A stretch of DNA of 64,000 nucleotides from Theocolax elegans (GCA_026168455.1 CM047431.1:3501603-3565602), one strand, 5' to 3'; shown: positions 32,926-44,934, numbered from the stretch's first letter. Numbers and translations are program-made. The notes: generated from the sequence alone by a model not told the origin.

Positions 32926-33619
32926 GCTGCCTTTTAGCCGCTATACGGTTTACAGAAGAAAATCCTTCTCGACATTTTGTTACAATTTCTTTGTTTGATA
33001 AGTGAAAAATTCTGAATTATCAGCTCTTTATACCACGCGTAAAACCACTTATAGATCTGTCTACAAATACCTGCTTTTTTAAGTTGACGAATAGGCTATC
33101 CACAATAAGACACCAAAGATCCGCACTATCGGAAAAAACGAAAATATTAGTTTCAAAAACAAAAATCTCCAGATTGAAGCAATATAATGAAAAAAATGAA
33201 AGATCATTTTGAAGTTAAAGTAATTCTGAATAAAAAAAAAATACTTTGGTGCAGAAACACTTAATTCATGACCTTGAATTTGTGACGTAGCGTTTCCTAC
33301 ATAAATATAAGAAATACCGTACACTACGTACAACAGATAATAATAAACATTGATATATATATATATATAAACACCAGTATCGGTACTTATGGTGACACTT
33401 CGCGTTATCTTGGTGTTTTGAGGTTATAAAACATATGTAACGACTCAGCTATAAGGGGGAGAATATTAATTGACAGAATAATGCATAAAAAACCAATAAC
33501 CCAAATATCCAATAACCCAAATACCTAAATACCCCTCACCGGTAAAAAAGCACACTTTGACCTTATAATATTAATGAAGGATTGAAGCTATAACGTCTTT
33601 CGAGGTGCCGGAGGCCGGA

Positions 33620-36325
33620 GGCGAATCCCGTAATTAGTAGCGTCATCCCGAAATACCAAAGAAACTTCCAAAAGATCCAGAAAATCCCGTAATTGGTAGA
33701 GTCATCACGAATTTTCTTAGATATTCCCGAAATACCCTGGAAACCCCGTAATTAGTGAAGTCTTTCTGAAATATTTCAGAAATTCCCAAATATCCTGGAA
33801 ATCCCGTAATTAGTAGCGTCATCCAGAAATACCTCAGGAAATCCCGAAATAACCAGGAAATACCATAATTAGTGGAGTCTTGCTGAAGTCTTTCAGAAAT
33901 TCCCGAAATACCAGGAAATTCCGTAATTACTAGACTCATCCCGAATTTCCTCAGAAATTCGCGTAATATCCAGGAAATCCCGTAATTGGTCGAATCATCC
34001 CGAAATACCTCAGAAATTCCCGAAAGATCCAGGAAATCCCGTAATTGGTAGATTCACCCCGAATTTCCTCAGATATTCCCGAAATATTCAGGAAATCCCA
34101 TAAATAGTGGAGTCTTTCTGAAATATTTCGGAAATTCCCGAAATATCCAGGAAATCCCTTATTTAGTAGAGTTATCCAGAAATACATCAGAAATTCCCGA
34201 AATATCCAGGAAATCCCTTAATTTGTAGAGTTATCCAGAAATACCTCAGAAATTCCCGAAATAACCAGGAAATACCATAATTAGTGGAGTCTTTCTGAAA
34301 TATTTCAGAAATTCCCGAAATATCCAGAAATTCCCGTAATTAGTAGAATCATCCCGAAATAGCTAAGAAAATCCAGAAAGATCCAGGCAATCTCGTAATT
34401 AGTAGCGTCATCCCGAAATACCGCAGAAATTCCCGAAATATCCAGGAAATCCCATAATTTGTAGAGTTATCCAGAAATACCTCAGAAATTCCCGAAATAA
34501 CCAGGAAATACCATAATTAGTGGAGTCTTTCTGAAATATTTCAGAAATTCCCGAAATATCCAGAAATTCCCGTAATTAGTAGAATCATCCCGAAATAGCT
34601 AAGAAAATCCAGAAAGATCCAGGCAATCCCGTAATTAGTAGCGTCATCCCGAAATACCGCAGAAATTCCCGAAATATCCAGGAAATCCCATAATTTGTAG
34701 AGTTATCCAGAAATACCTCAGAAATTCCCGAAATAACCAGGAAATACCATAATTAGTGGAGTCTTTCTGAAATATTTCAGAAATTCCCGAAATATCCAGA
34801 AATTCCCGTAATTAGTAGAATCATCCCGAAATAGCTAAGAAAATCCAGAAAGATCCAGGCAATCCCGTAATTAGTAGCGTCATCCCGAAATACCGCAGAA
34901 ATTCCCGAAATATCCAGGAAATACCATAATTAGTGGAGTCTTGCTGAAATCTTTCAGAAATTCCCGTAATATCCAGGAAATCCCGAAATTAGTAGCGTCA
35001 ACCCGAAATAAATCAAAAATTCCCGAAATTTCCATTATATTCCACAATTAGTGGAGACATTTCGAAATACCTCAGAAATTCCCGAAATTTCCAGGAAATC
35101 CCTTAATTTGTAGAGTTATCCAGAAATACCTAAGATATTCCCGAAATATCCAGGAAATCTCATAATTAGGGAATCTTTCTGAAATATTTCAGAAATTCCC
35201 GAAATATCCAGGAAATCCCTTATTTAGTAGTTATCAAGAAATACCTCAGAAATTCCCGAAATATCCAGGAAATCCCTTATTTAGTACAGTTATCCAGAAA
35301 TACCTCAGGAATTCCCTAATTATCCAGGAAATTCCATAATTAATGAAGTCATTCCGCAATTCCTCAAATATTCCCGAAATATCCAAGAAATTCCATAATT
35401 AGTGGAGTCATTCCGAAATACCTTAGAAATTCGCAAAATATCCAGGAAATCCCGTAATTAGTAGAATCATCCCGAAATAGCTAAGAAATTCCCGAAATAT
35501 CCAGGAAATTCCGTAATTACTATACTCATCCCCAATTTCTTCAGAAATTCCCAAAATATCCAGGAAATCCCGAGATTAGTAGCGGCAACCCGAAATAAAT
35601 CAGAAATTCCCGAAATATCCAGGAAATTCCACAATTAGTGGAGACATTGCGAAATACCTCAGAAATTCCCGAAATATCCAGGAAATCCCATAATTTGTGG
35701 AGTTATCCAGAAATACCTCAGAAATTCCCGCAATATCATGGAAATCCCGTAATTACTGGAGTCTTTCTGAAATATTTCAGAAATTCCCGAAATATCCAGG
35801 AAATCCACTTATTTAGTAGTTACCAAGAAATACCTCAGAAATTCCCGAAATATCCAGGAATCCCCTATTTTGTAGAGTTATCCAGAAATACCTCAGGAAT
35901 TCCCTAATATCCAGGAAATTCCATAATTAGTGGAGTCATTCCGAAATACCTTATAAATTCGCGAAATATCCAGGAAATCTCGTAATTAGAGAATCATCCC
36001 GAAATAGCTAAGAAAATCCAGAAAGATCCAGGCAATCCCGTAATTAGTAGCGTCACCCGAAATACCTCAGGAATTTCCGTAATATCCCAGAAATACCATA
36101 ATTAGTGGAGTCTTGCTGAAATCTTTCAGAAATTCCCGAAATATCCAGGAAATTCCGTAATACTATACTATCCCCAAATTCTTCAGAAATTCCAAAATAT
36201 CCAGGAAATCCCGAGATTAGTAGCGGCAATCCGAAATAAATCAGAAATTCCCGAAAATATCCAGGAATTCCACAATTAGTGGAGACATTGCGAATACCTC
36301 AGAAATTCCCGACATATCCAGGAAA
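33620..36325. repeat. Minisatellite, ~60 bp unit, with a 236-bp higher-order repeat
   Basis: Over 40 diverged units of the form GAAATTCCCGAAATATCCAGG / AATCCCGTAATTAGTAGAGTCAT run without a break from about 33.62 kb to the assembly gap. At 34258, 34494 and 34730 a block of four units repeats with a period of exactly 236 bp. Open frames of 70-98 codons on both strands result from the repeat period and contain no domain. I do not regard them as genes. Confidence 0.85.
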
Positions 36326-36425
36326 NNNNNNNNNNNNNNNNNNNNNNNNNNNNNNNNNNNNNNNNNNNNNNNNNNNNNNNNNNNNNNNNNNNNNNNNNNN
36401 NNNNNNNNNNNNNNNNNNNNNNNNN
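36326..36425. other. Assembly gap of 100 N
   Basis: Exactly 100 unknown bases, the usual placeholder for a gap of unknown size, located where the minisatellite ends. The true array length is therefore unknown. Confidence 0.99.
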
Positions 36426-36702
36426 AAATCATCTTGTGATAATTCCATGAAACACTCGCCACTGATGCATTCGTCTGAAAAAGAACAATTATAGTTTGAA
36501 AGTGTATAATTAGTACAAGTATCTTTTACGTTTAACACTAAATTATTAACAGATACTATACTATCAGCGTGCAAGATTTTTGAGTTAGTATTGAAAAGTT
36601 AATGTGTAATTATTATATGTATTTATGGCTAAAGCAAATAGACAACACAACTATATTGAATTTATTCCAATTTGCAAACTAATGCTTACCAAATAAATAA
36701 CG

Positions 36703-37440
36703 TCATAGTATTATGTGCGGAAGACTGATGTATAGTCTATCTGATGTTGCTTTGTTCCAACAGCAAAATGTTTTATAAAATGGAAGAGTGGATATTTCAA
36801 TAAACTTGTAGGCATTGCTATAGTCGACCAGTTGTATGCAATAAGCATGTACAGTTGTATCAAAAAATAGACTTTTGGATGGAGATACAAGCAAATAAGG
36901 AGTATTATTTTGTAAAATTATAATTTCTCTTATCCGTCCAAATACTAATAAATCATTTGATGTTTCAGATGCTAATTCGATCACAACGAACAAATTTGGT
37001 CGATACTCTATTCCATTTACAAAAATCGATTGAGCACAAAGAGCTAACTCCGTATGAGATAAATTAAAATTTTGAAGATGGTTTCTGCTTTGCAAGCTGT
37101 CAACAATACTCAATTTAGCTGATGCTACTTCAAATCTATTAATTGGTAGATTTTTTACATTCCACTTTACGCTTTGTATACATTGGCATACTCGTATAAG
37201 TGTTTTTGGAGGATTCTTAAAATTGTGAACATTGTGAGCTCGTAATTTTAGATCAATATGCTTCCTTTCAAAGTGCATACAGTGGTACCGCACTAAAGGT
37301 CCAAATGATTCTATACATTCTCTATAGTGTTTCATGTGGTGGAACTTGTTAATTAAATTGACATTAGGAAATATTCGAATAAAGAGTATAATGAAATCGT
37401 GTATCAGAGAATCAAGATAATCATGAAGTGTTGAAAAAAC
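36703..37440 (-). CDS. Uncharacterised TE-associated protein, C-terminal part
   Basis: A 210-codon frame (36703-37335) can be extended upstream in phase to about 37440, where a stop lies. It has the phrase SFGPLVRYHCMHFERKH followed by a basic NVHNFKNPPKTLI stretch. I associate this block with an uncharacterised family common in repeat-rich insect genomes, but I cannot name a function. The C terminus has several aromatic/hydrophobic strands. There is no start codon with context at the extended 5' end, so it may be an exon or a truncated copy. It lies between the gap and the Polinton, transcribed away from the latter. Confidence 0.4.
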   Translation of the reverse strand, partial: VFSTLHDYLDSLIHDFIILFIRIFPNVNLINKFHHMKHYRECIESFGPLVRYHCMHFERKHIDLKLRAHNVHNFKNPPKTLIRVCQCIQSVKWNVKNLPINRFEVASAKLSIVDSLQSRNHLQNFNLSHTELALCAQSIFVNGIEYRPNLFVVIELASETSNDLLVFGRIREIIILQNNTPYLLVSPSKSLFFDTTVHAYCIQLVDYSNAYKFIEISTLPFYKTFCCWNKATSDRLYISLPHIIL

Positions 37441-37760
37441 GCCGTTATATTAACACAATATTATCACTGCCTTTTGGATATAAAATGTAATTAATAAATA
37501 TATTTTTTATTTGTTAATTCTATAATAGACGTTTATAACCCATTAATTTACTATAAACATAATAATAATAAGCAAATTTACGTATAATTAGCTGATAAAA
37601 CGCGGCTAGACCAGCTTATACATTGAAATCAGCTTATTACTCTGCGGAAAATATCTAGCAAAGCTCCCGCGCCGCGCCGCCGCCGCTGGTCAGCGTTTTC
37701 TTTTATATATAATTTCATATAAATACCCAGAATTCTTAGTTTTGTAGAATAGTTTAAATA

Positions 37761-38882
37761 ATGGAGACGCAGTGGATACATCCATTTACGTGTATAATCA
37801 GTGGACCAACGGGTTTTGGTAAAACTATATTCGTTAAAAAGTTTCTTCATAATCTTACCGATATTTGCGATTCAAAGTTTGATAGAGTTTTATTTTACTA
37901 TGGTGAATGGTAAGAGAGCTACAGAACAGACTTCAAGTCGGGGGGATACATCGGTAAAACAATAGAATTTCACGAGGGTCTACCGCAACCTTCCGACTAT
38001 TCTCACGACAACAATAAGAATAAATTAATAATCATTGATGACCTGATCAGAGAATCGTCAAATAACGTAGTGTTACATCTGTTTACAAAAGGAAACCATC
38101 ACAAAAATATTAGCGTAATTTTTATTACACAAAATCTGTTTCATAAAGGATTCGGACAACGAGACATATCTTTAAACGCCAATTATATCGTAATTTTTAA
38201 AAATCCACGAGATCGTGCACAGATTCAATACCTCGCTCGTCAAGTCTACCCTCAAAACCCAAAATTTTTACAAGAGGCATATTCGGATAGTACAACTCCA
38301 CTCCATGGATATCTTTTGCTAGATTTGAAACAGAGTACTCGAGAAGAAATACGATTTCGCACGTCAATCTTTCCGGACGATAGAGTGCAGTACGTGTACG
38401 TGCCAAAATACAGCTCGAAATTTCGATATGAATTGAGAAGGAAGAAAACGATGGACACTGTTAATCAAACTATGAGACAGAAAAGATCGAGGAGACAAAT
38501 AGAAGGCTGTATACCCAACCATTTCAGTAAAAAGTGCGTATCCGTGTTTAATGCTCTGTGTCACGCAGATAATAAACAACGGTTAGCTCTTATACGCTCA
38601 GCAAATAAAGAGTTAATTAACTGTATATGCGAGTGTGCGTTGAATATCTTGAAAGGTGTTGTCTCATTGAAACAGTCACAAAAATCTAAATTGAAAAGAT
38701 ATCGTAAAGTTTTGCAAAAATTGGTTGAAACAAAAAAAAGAAATAGCAACAGAAATTGTAAATATGACTGGGTAAAAAAGAAACGAGTAATTGTGCAACA
38801 AGGCGGCGGTTTCCTTCCTCTCTTGCTGGCACCAATTATAGAAACATTGATTTCTAAAATATTTGGAGGTAGTCAGCAGTGA
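37761..38882 (+). pseudogene. Polinton packaging-type ATPase fused in frame to a basic Polinton protein
   Basis: The frame from ATG 37761 contains Walker A GPTGFGKT (residues 15-22), Walker B LIIIDDL and the FITQNLF sensor-like motif. These are the signatures of the FtsK/HerA-type genome-packaging ATPases of Polintons. A TAA at 37911 (codon 51) interrupts it. From about 38450 the same frame continues into a second conserved Polinton protein of ~140 residues. That protein is Cys/Lys/Arg-rich with a hydrophobic GGGFLPLLLAPIIETLI end before the stop at 38882. Apart from the single stop the 374 codons are open. Confidence 0.7.
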
Positions 38883-38905
38883 GAGAAAATGAATCGTGCT
38901 AAAAA

Positions 38906-39586
38906 ATGGTGATGGTTCGCCAAGACGTGTTTCAAAATACAGTTCTACAACAACACCAACAACAACAAGATTACGTAAAGGACACGTCGGAAGAATGTAG
39001 AATTCAAACAAAAGGTAATGTGTTATCGCGTCTTGATGCCGAAATGCACGACATCTTATTCTCCAAGAGTATAAGAGACGAACGAGAAAAGAGTCTAAAA
39101 TATTTACAAGTATTACGTCGATATTTACACTTTAAAAATATTGAGCGTACCGTAGAAAATGAAGAAGAAGATGAAAACGAAGAGGTAAACGCAACAACAT
39201 TATCCAAACAGGAAATTATTGATACTCTTCCAAAAACATACACAAAGAAAGGCCAAATACTTCTTAAATACTGGAAAACTAATAATCTTCACCGTTTAAC
39301 TTGGAATGAATGTGGAACTGTATTAATAGATAATAAACCTATATCCAATTCTAACGTTGTAGAAATTGTAAATTACATCAGAAATAAGAAGACAGTGGAG
39401 GAACCTACAGGAGCTATTGAAATAGCTAGGTTTATATCGTTGTCTCAAACTCCTGTAAATCTTGTTGGAAACGCAAACCTGTTAAAATTGATTGAAAGAG
39501 TTTATCCCAAAAAATTGAAGAAAAAAATTAGTCATACACCTCAAGCGTCGGTAAGAGGTGAAAAGTGGTTGAGAATTGTTGCATAA
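38906..39586 (+). CDS. Conserved Polinton protein of unknown function
   Basis: 226 codons, complete, opening MVMVRQDVF with a Gln-rich run, then a coiled-coil-like charged middle, an acidic ENEEEDENEE patch, and a C-terminal domain with LTWNECGTVLIDNKPISNSN. The latter pattern (TWN...G...I.GSN) is recurrent in arthropod Polintons next to the integrase. I would not assign it a lettered name. It is the only gene in this Polinton without a visible lesion. It sits two codons ahead of the integrase start. Confidence 0.5.
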   Translation: MVMVRQDVFQNTVLQQHQQQQDYVKDTSEECRIQTKGNVLSRLDAEMHDILFSKSIRDEREKSLKYLQVLRRYLHFKNIERTVENEEEDENEEVNATTLSKQEIIDTLPKTYTKKGQILLKYWKTNNLHRLTWNECGTVLIDNKPISNSNVVEIVNYIRNKKTVEEPTGAIEIARFISLSQTPVNLVGNANLLKLIERVYPKKLKKKISHTPQASVRGEKWLRIVA

Positions 39587-39588
39587 AA

Positions 39589-40576
39589 ATGCCTTACGTT
39601 AAAAAATATTACGATGTTTCCCATGCTAATGGTTACACTGGTGCTCGTCAGTTGATCGAAAAAAAAAATCGTAAAGAAAAGAATCGGATATACGAATGGT
39701 TGAGTAATCAAGATGCATACACTTTACACAGACCAATTCGTCGTAAGTTTCCTAGATTATATTACAACGTTTCTAACGTCGACGATTGTTGGGAGATAGA
39801 TTTATGTGACATGCAATCGCTCAAATCTGATAACGATGGATACTGTTACATACTGGTAATAATAGACATTCTCAGTAAGTATGCATGGATAGAGGTATTG
39901 CGTAATAAAACTGCAAAAACAGTATCCGATGCTTTTCAAAATATACTTTCGAGATCAAATGGAAGAGTACCTGTATATGTACAGTCTGATGCAGGGAAAG
40001 AATTTGTTGGATCTAATTCTCAAGAATTTTGCAAGAAAAAGAGGATTTTGTTTCGTGTACAGATATATCGATATAATTGATAAAATTGTTAACGCATACG
40101 ATCACACAAGACACACCGGTACTCAAATGATATCGGCTAATGTTACCGTTTACAATGCTTCCGAAGCGAGAAAAAATTTATAGAAACGTGCTTTAAATCA
40201 ACGAAAGTCATCTCGTTCCTATATATACAAAGTGGATGATTATGTCTGTATCAGTCGTGCAAAAGGTACCTTTGAAAAAGGTTATGAAAAAAACTACAGT
40301 GAAGAAATTTTCGAAATCTCTCGCGTTTCTGAGCGACAAAATTTATACACTTATGAACTAACAGACTTAAATAATGAATTGATTGATGGTTTTTTCTACC
40401 CTGAAGAATTAGTTTTGGTAGGTGACAAACGTGTACGCAAAGGATCTGAATTTAAGATTGAATGCATCATCGAAAGTAAAGGGCGTAATTCAATCAAACA
40501 AGTATTAGTAAAGTGGTTAGGTTATCCCCACAAATTTAACTCTTGGGTGAAAGCCAGTGAAATTAATCAGATTTAA
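39589..40576 (+). pseudogene. Polinton retroviral-type integrase with chromodomain, catalytic region partly deleted
   Basis: ATG 39589. The rve core shows the first Asp in WEIDLCDM and the second in QSDAGKEF. After about residue 158 the frame fails. The sequence jumps to the helix VNAYDHTRHTG in another phase, so the segment with the third catalytic residue (Glu) is missing, and further shifts follow. The C-terminal part is readable from 40232 to 40576 and ends in a chromodomain-like block (IECIIESKG...VLVKWLGYP...NSWVKASEI), typical of Polinton integrases. It is non-functional as written. Confidence 0.75.
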
Positions 40577-40583
40577 AAAAACA

Positions 40584-41383
40584 ATGGATAGTGATAATTT
40601 TTACGTAGTTCTTCCTAGTAATAGTAGCATGCGATACTTTCCTGAAAATACCACGTCACGTTACACCACACATTTGTCACACGTAATTTCTTTACATGGT
40701 CATTAGAGCGTAGAGTTAACAGAAATACAAATTCCATGTACAATATTCCACATTCAAGAGAAGGAATCGAGTTTCTCGTATCGGATTGACAATTCAACTG
40801 ACAGAATCGCGACAGATATCGTATGTTCGTTTCCATCAGGCATATACGAAGACATTACCGATCTTCAACGTGCAGTAAATCAATCAATCGAATTTGCAAA
40901 ACACATCCAACTCAAACGAACAGTTAAATAAGGGGTTTTTATACTCTTCATAAAGTTTGTGATTGTGAGCAAACTTATTATATTTTTTTTTAAGAAAAGC
41001 TCAAGCGCATATTTGGATTTGAAAATGAAAGCTACAAAGATACAGGAATTCCGATAAATTTCAATGGAATTACAGTTGAGGCTGACAGACCTGCTTCTCT
41101 CGCAAGAGCAATTCCTGATCAACTTTTTGTTTACACGGATATTTGTGAGCCTTACACAGTAGGTGATGTCAGAGCTGCTCTATTCCATTTAGTGTGCTAC
41201 AATAACACAAAGTACGAAAGCGGTGGAACCATGATCAAACAATATTCTCCACCTAATTATATTTCATTGTTAAATAATTATTTTCATAATATTGTAATAG
41301 ATATAAGAGATCAATATGGTAATCACGTGCCATTTGAATACGGAACATTGACAGTTACACTTCACTTTAAACGCGTTAATTAA
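40584..41383 (+). pseudogene. Polinton minor capsid (penton-like) protein, broken
   Basis: Starts MDSDNFYVVLPSNSSM, the conserved N terminus of the Polinton single-jelly-roll penton-like protein, and ends PFEYGTLTVTLHFKRVN, its conserved last strand. A TAG at about 40707 and a disrupted middle (40925-41000) with a T-run break the frame. It indicates descent from a virus-like Polinton. No major capsid gene is seen in the window. Confidence 0.65.
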
Positions 41384-41399
41384 ACTAGTAACTAATGAT

Positions 41400-41797
41400 A
41401 TGATCCAATTCAATTCGTATTACAACCATCAGATTGGAGGTGGTAATGTTCATCACGTTTTTGCCGGTTCACCGTACCAACGGGGACATGGTATTGGCAG
41501 TTTTCTAAGCGGTCTTTTTAGATAAGTTTTACCCTACATTACCAGTGGAGTTAAAGCAGTAGGTAAAGAAGCATTTAGAACAGGACTAAACGTTTTGGAT
41601 GATGTTAACAATAGTGGAATGAAAATGAAGGAGTCAGTAAATATTCGTATGCGTGAATCTGGACAAAATCTCAAGAGAAGAGCAGCCAATGAAATTCCTG
41701 AACTAATGAAAGGGTCAGGATATAAACGTCAAACTAGGAAAAAAAGACGTGAGTTACTCAAGAACCGGTTGAGAGCACACAATAAAACTAAACAAGT
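41400..41797 (+). pseudogene. Polinton minor virion-like protein, truncated by Gypsy junction
   Basis: ATG 41400. It has the pattern GGGNVHHVFAGSPYQRGHGIGSF, then a TAA after SGLFR. It continues in the same frame with GVKAVGKEAFRTG and a basic KGSGYKRQTRKKRREL tail. This order (Gly-rich N terminus, amphipathic middle, basic tail) is known from the Polinton gene following the penton-like one. Its 3' end runs in frame into retroelement gag at about 41798. Confidence 0.55.
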
Positions 41798-41799
41798 AA

Positions 41800-42512
41800 G
41801 TGTAAATAATGCAAAAGAATGGTGGTATTTACAAGAACATGAGATAAATGATTTCAATGATTTCAAAAATAAATTCATAGAACGATATTGGAATTCTTCT
41901 ACTCAACGGCAAACACGTAGGAATATTGAATTTGGGCAATATTTTGCAGGAAAAATGAGTAGGGTAGAATATGCTACACATATGTTTGGTTTAGCAAAAG
42001 AATTAAATTATGAATTTACTGAAGTTGAGTTAGTTGAGAAAATTAGTGAACATTATGAACGTTCAATTAAACATTCAATTTTAGGACAACAAAATAAATC
42101 AAAAGAAAACTTATTAAAAATTTTAGCAGATTTTGATTCTGATTTTGATAAAAACCGAAAATACGATAAGATTACAAATCGATATGAAAACCATATGCCT
42201 AATCAACGCGAAGGGTATAAAACTTATGAAAATAAAAATATAAATTCAAATATACCAAAAGAGAATCAAAATTATACTGCATATCAAAATAAAATGCATA
42301 GGGAAGGTTATCAAAGAAATAGTACGCCCATGATTAATTCTATACAAACATATAAAAATAAAAAATGTATTGTTAAACAAGGATCGGAGAATAAAAAATT
42401 AATTGAACAGACTAATAACAATTATGATAAAATTGAAGTTCTAGCAGATATACATAATTCAAATGATATTCAAAATGAAATAACTAGTAGAGTATATAAT
42501 CAGGGAAACTAA
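41800..42512 (+). pseudogene. Gypsy gag, 5'-truncated and fused to Polinton sequence
   Basis: From AKEWWYLQEHEINDFNDF onward the frame has the Ty3/Gypsy gag capsid pattern (W-Y, then FKNKFIERYW, then the arginine-rich RQTRRNIEF). A long Asn/Lys-rich tail without clear zinc knuckles follows. The N terminus and 5' LTR are absent because the frame begins inside the Polinton gene. The 305-codon open frame from 41595 is therefore a chance chimera of two elements. Confidence 0.6.
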
Positions 42513-42597
42513 AAGGAGTTGTATTTTCCTACTCGGAAACCCCTTTAAAAATTAATGAAAATGCAACTGCAGGGAAAAATAATAAATTAACTCAAAA

Positions 42598-43077
42598 TTG
42601 AATACAGTTGAAAAAATAAATAAAGAAAATTTTATGATAAATACGATATATGAAGATCCACGTAAAGATCTAATTTACGATATTGAACCGGATAATAATA
42701 ATAAAGAATTTGAAAATAATAATGCTCTTACTTGTCCAGAAATTAAAATAAAAATTGAAAATATTGAAATTAACGCTTTAATTGATACAGGTAGTGAAGT
42801 TACTTGTATCTCAGAAGAATTTTATATTAAAAATATACAATCATTAGAAAAGATTCCTACTTTACCAATATCGGGAAAAATTATAAAAGGTGCTACCAGT
42901 TTAAAATCTACGCGAATAAATAAGCAAATACTAGGAAATGTTAAAATAAATAATTTAAAAACACAAATAATTTTCTTAATTATACCGAAATTAGTTAAAT
43001 CATGTATTATTGGGTATGATACTCAAAAAGAATTAAAAATGTGTATGGATACTAAAAAAAGAACAAATTACTTTTGA
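42598..43077 (+). CDS. Gypsy aspartic protease segment
   Basis: Contains ALIDTGSEVTCIS, the retropepsin active site (DTGS), and a downstream IIGYD that matches the second conserved G(Y/M)D turn. The frame ends at 43077 before reverse transcriptase, so pol is broken here or read in another phase. Confidence 0.6.
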   Translation: MNTVEKINKENFMINTIYEDPRKDLIYDIEPDNNNKEFENNNALTCPEIKIKIENIEINALIDTGSEVTCISEEFYIKNIQSLEKIPTLPISGKIIKGATSLKSTRINKQILGNVKINNLKTQIIFLIIPKLVKSCIIGYDTQKELKMCMDTKKRTNYF

Positions 43078-43119
43078 AACAAGGAAGGAAACAAGTAAAA
43101 TATATAATAACTCAAAATT

Positions 43120-44934
43120 AATAAAATTAATAAAAATGAATATGAATCCTTAACTATTCAATATGATAATGGGGATGAAAAAATTAAAAATTATAAAATT
43201 GAGGAAAATTCAAAATTAGAAGATTTTCCGAATTATAATATAAAAACCGTCGATATTGACGAGAAAATTGCTTTGTGTAATCAAATAAATGATATGCAAA
43301 AATTCAAATTAAAAGAAGTTATAACATACTATAAAGATGTTTTTCAAGAAAGCCCTGGATTATTGCATAATTTTAAATACAAATTAATACTAAAAAATAA
43401 TTATGAGTATTATAAAAAACCATACCCGATACCGATTAAATACTGAGAACAAGTAAGCATCGAAGTAAACAAAATGTTAGAACAAGGTATAATTCGTAGA
43501 TCAAATAGTAATTTCATAAATCCATGTGTTATTGTACCTAAGAAAGATGGTTCTATTAGAATATGTTTAGATGCCAGAAATTTAAATTTAAATTTAAAGA
43601 ATGATTACGAGTCTCCACCGGGAATAGAAGAAGTATTAGCACGATGTAAAAATCATGTATGGATGTCTAGTTTTGACATGACGGCTAGTTTTAACCAAAT
43701 TCCTTTAGTAGAAGATAGTAAACAATACACTGCATTTATATGTGATAATAAGGTATATGAATATAATGTAGTTCCATTTGGAATAAAAATTAGCAGTGCA
43801 GCTCTTTTGAGGGGATTAGATAAAGTCATAACGGCATTAAATGATTTTTTATTAACGTTTGTAGACGATTTGTTTGTTTTTTCTAAAACATTTGAAGAGC
43901 ATTTGATGCATCTCGGAATATTATTCAATCGATTAATAAAAGCCAATTTAAGGTTAAATTTTAAGAAATCAAATTTTGTACAAAAAGAAATTAAATTTTT
44001 GGGAAATATTATTACATATAAGGGAATAAAACCCGATCCAGAAAAAATACAAAATATCAAGAATTTTAAAGTACCTAAAAATGTAAAAGAATTGCAAGGT
44101 TTCTTGGGTTTTGTTAATTTTTATTCGAAATTTGCTAAGAATTATGCCCAAGAGACTGTTCCATTGTTAAATTTATTGAAAAAAGATGTAAAATTTATTT
44201 GGAAAGAAGAGCATTTTAAAGCTTTTAACAAAATAAAGAGTCTTTTTAATGAAAATGTAATTTTAAAAACAGTTGATATTAATAAACCGTTTATACTAAC
44301 AACGGACGCGAGCGACATAGCAATTGCCGGAATTCTTTCTCAAATTGATGAAGAGGGCGAAGAAAGAATTGTAACTTGTATTAGCCGTACATTAAAAGCG
44401 AGCGAAAAGAATTATTTCACAACTGAGAAAGAATTACTTGCAATTGTGTGGTCAATTCATAAGCTAGATATATTTTTAAGAGGAACTAAAGAGCTTGTAA
44501 TTCGAACTGATCATGAAGCTTTGAGTTTTTTGCAGAAAAGCAAATTCGGTAATTTAAGATTGACACGATGGATTTTATCGATCCAAGATATTGATTTTAA
44601 ATTAGAATATCTACCGGGTGTAAAAAATGCAGCTGCAGACTACTTAAGTCGAATGAATGAAGATGATCAGTGTAATATAAAAAATTCAGAAATTGTTATT
44701 GCAGCAATTATGAAACATGCAATTGATACAGAATTGATAAAAAATTTTAAAGATTTAATTAAAATACAAAATGAAGATGAATTATGTCTAAAAATCAAAA
44801 AACAAATAGAAAGCTATGAGAGTTTCTGTAGATTTAAATATATAAATAACTATTTGTGTAAAGTAGCACATAAGGAAAATAAAATAGTAATACCAAAGTG
44901 TATTATAGTTAATTTAATACAATATTATAGTTAA
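43120..44934 (+). pseudogene. Gypsy reverse transcriptase and RNase H
   Basis: One TGA (43444) lies just before the main open stretch at 43474. RT motifs include GSIRICLDARNLN, SFDMTASFNQIP, PFGIKISSA and FVDDLFVFS (catalytic DD with F in place of Y). The RNase H block has LTTDASDIAIAGILSQ, YFTTEKELLAIVW and TDHEAL, which is Ty3/Gypsy order. A 22-bp tandem duplication at about 44901-44944 shifts the frame before the integrase. Base composition is very AT-rich with strong A/T third positions, unlike the Gypsy at 59-64 kb. Confidence 0.8.

Noticed and set aside
33643..34187. Long minus-strand frames in the minisatellite (98 and 78 codons, repeated ISGISEIF-type phrase)
   Set aside because: They follow from a repeat unit close to a multiple of three and occur on both strands; no start context, no domain, and indels between units break them.
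33600..36325. CRISPR array
   Set aside because: Units are contiguous and diverged with no unique spacers, and the genome is eukaryotic.
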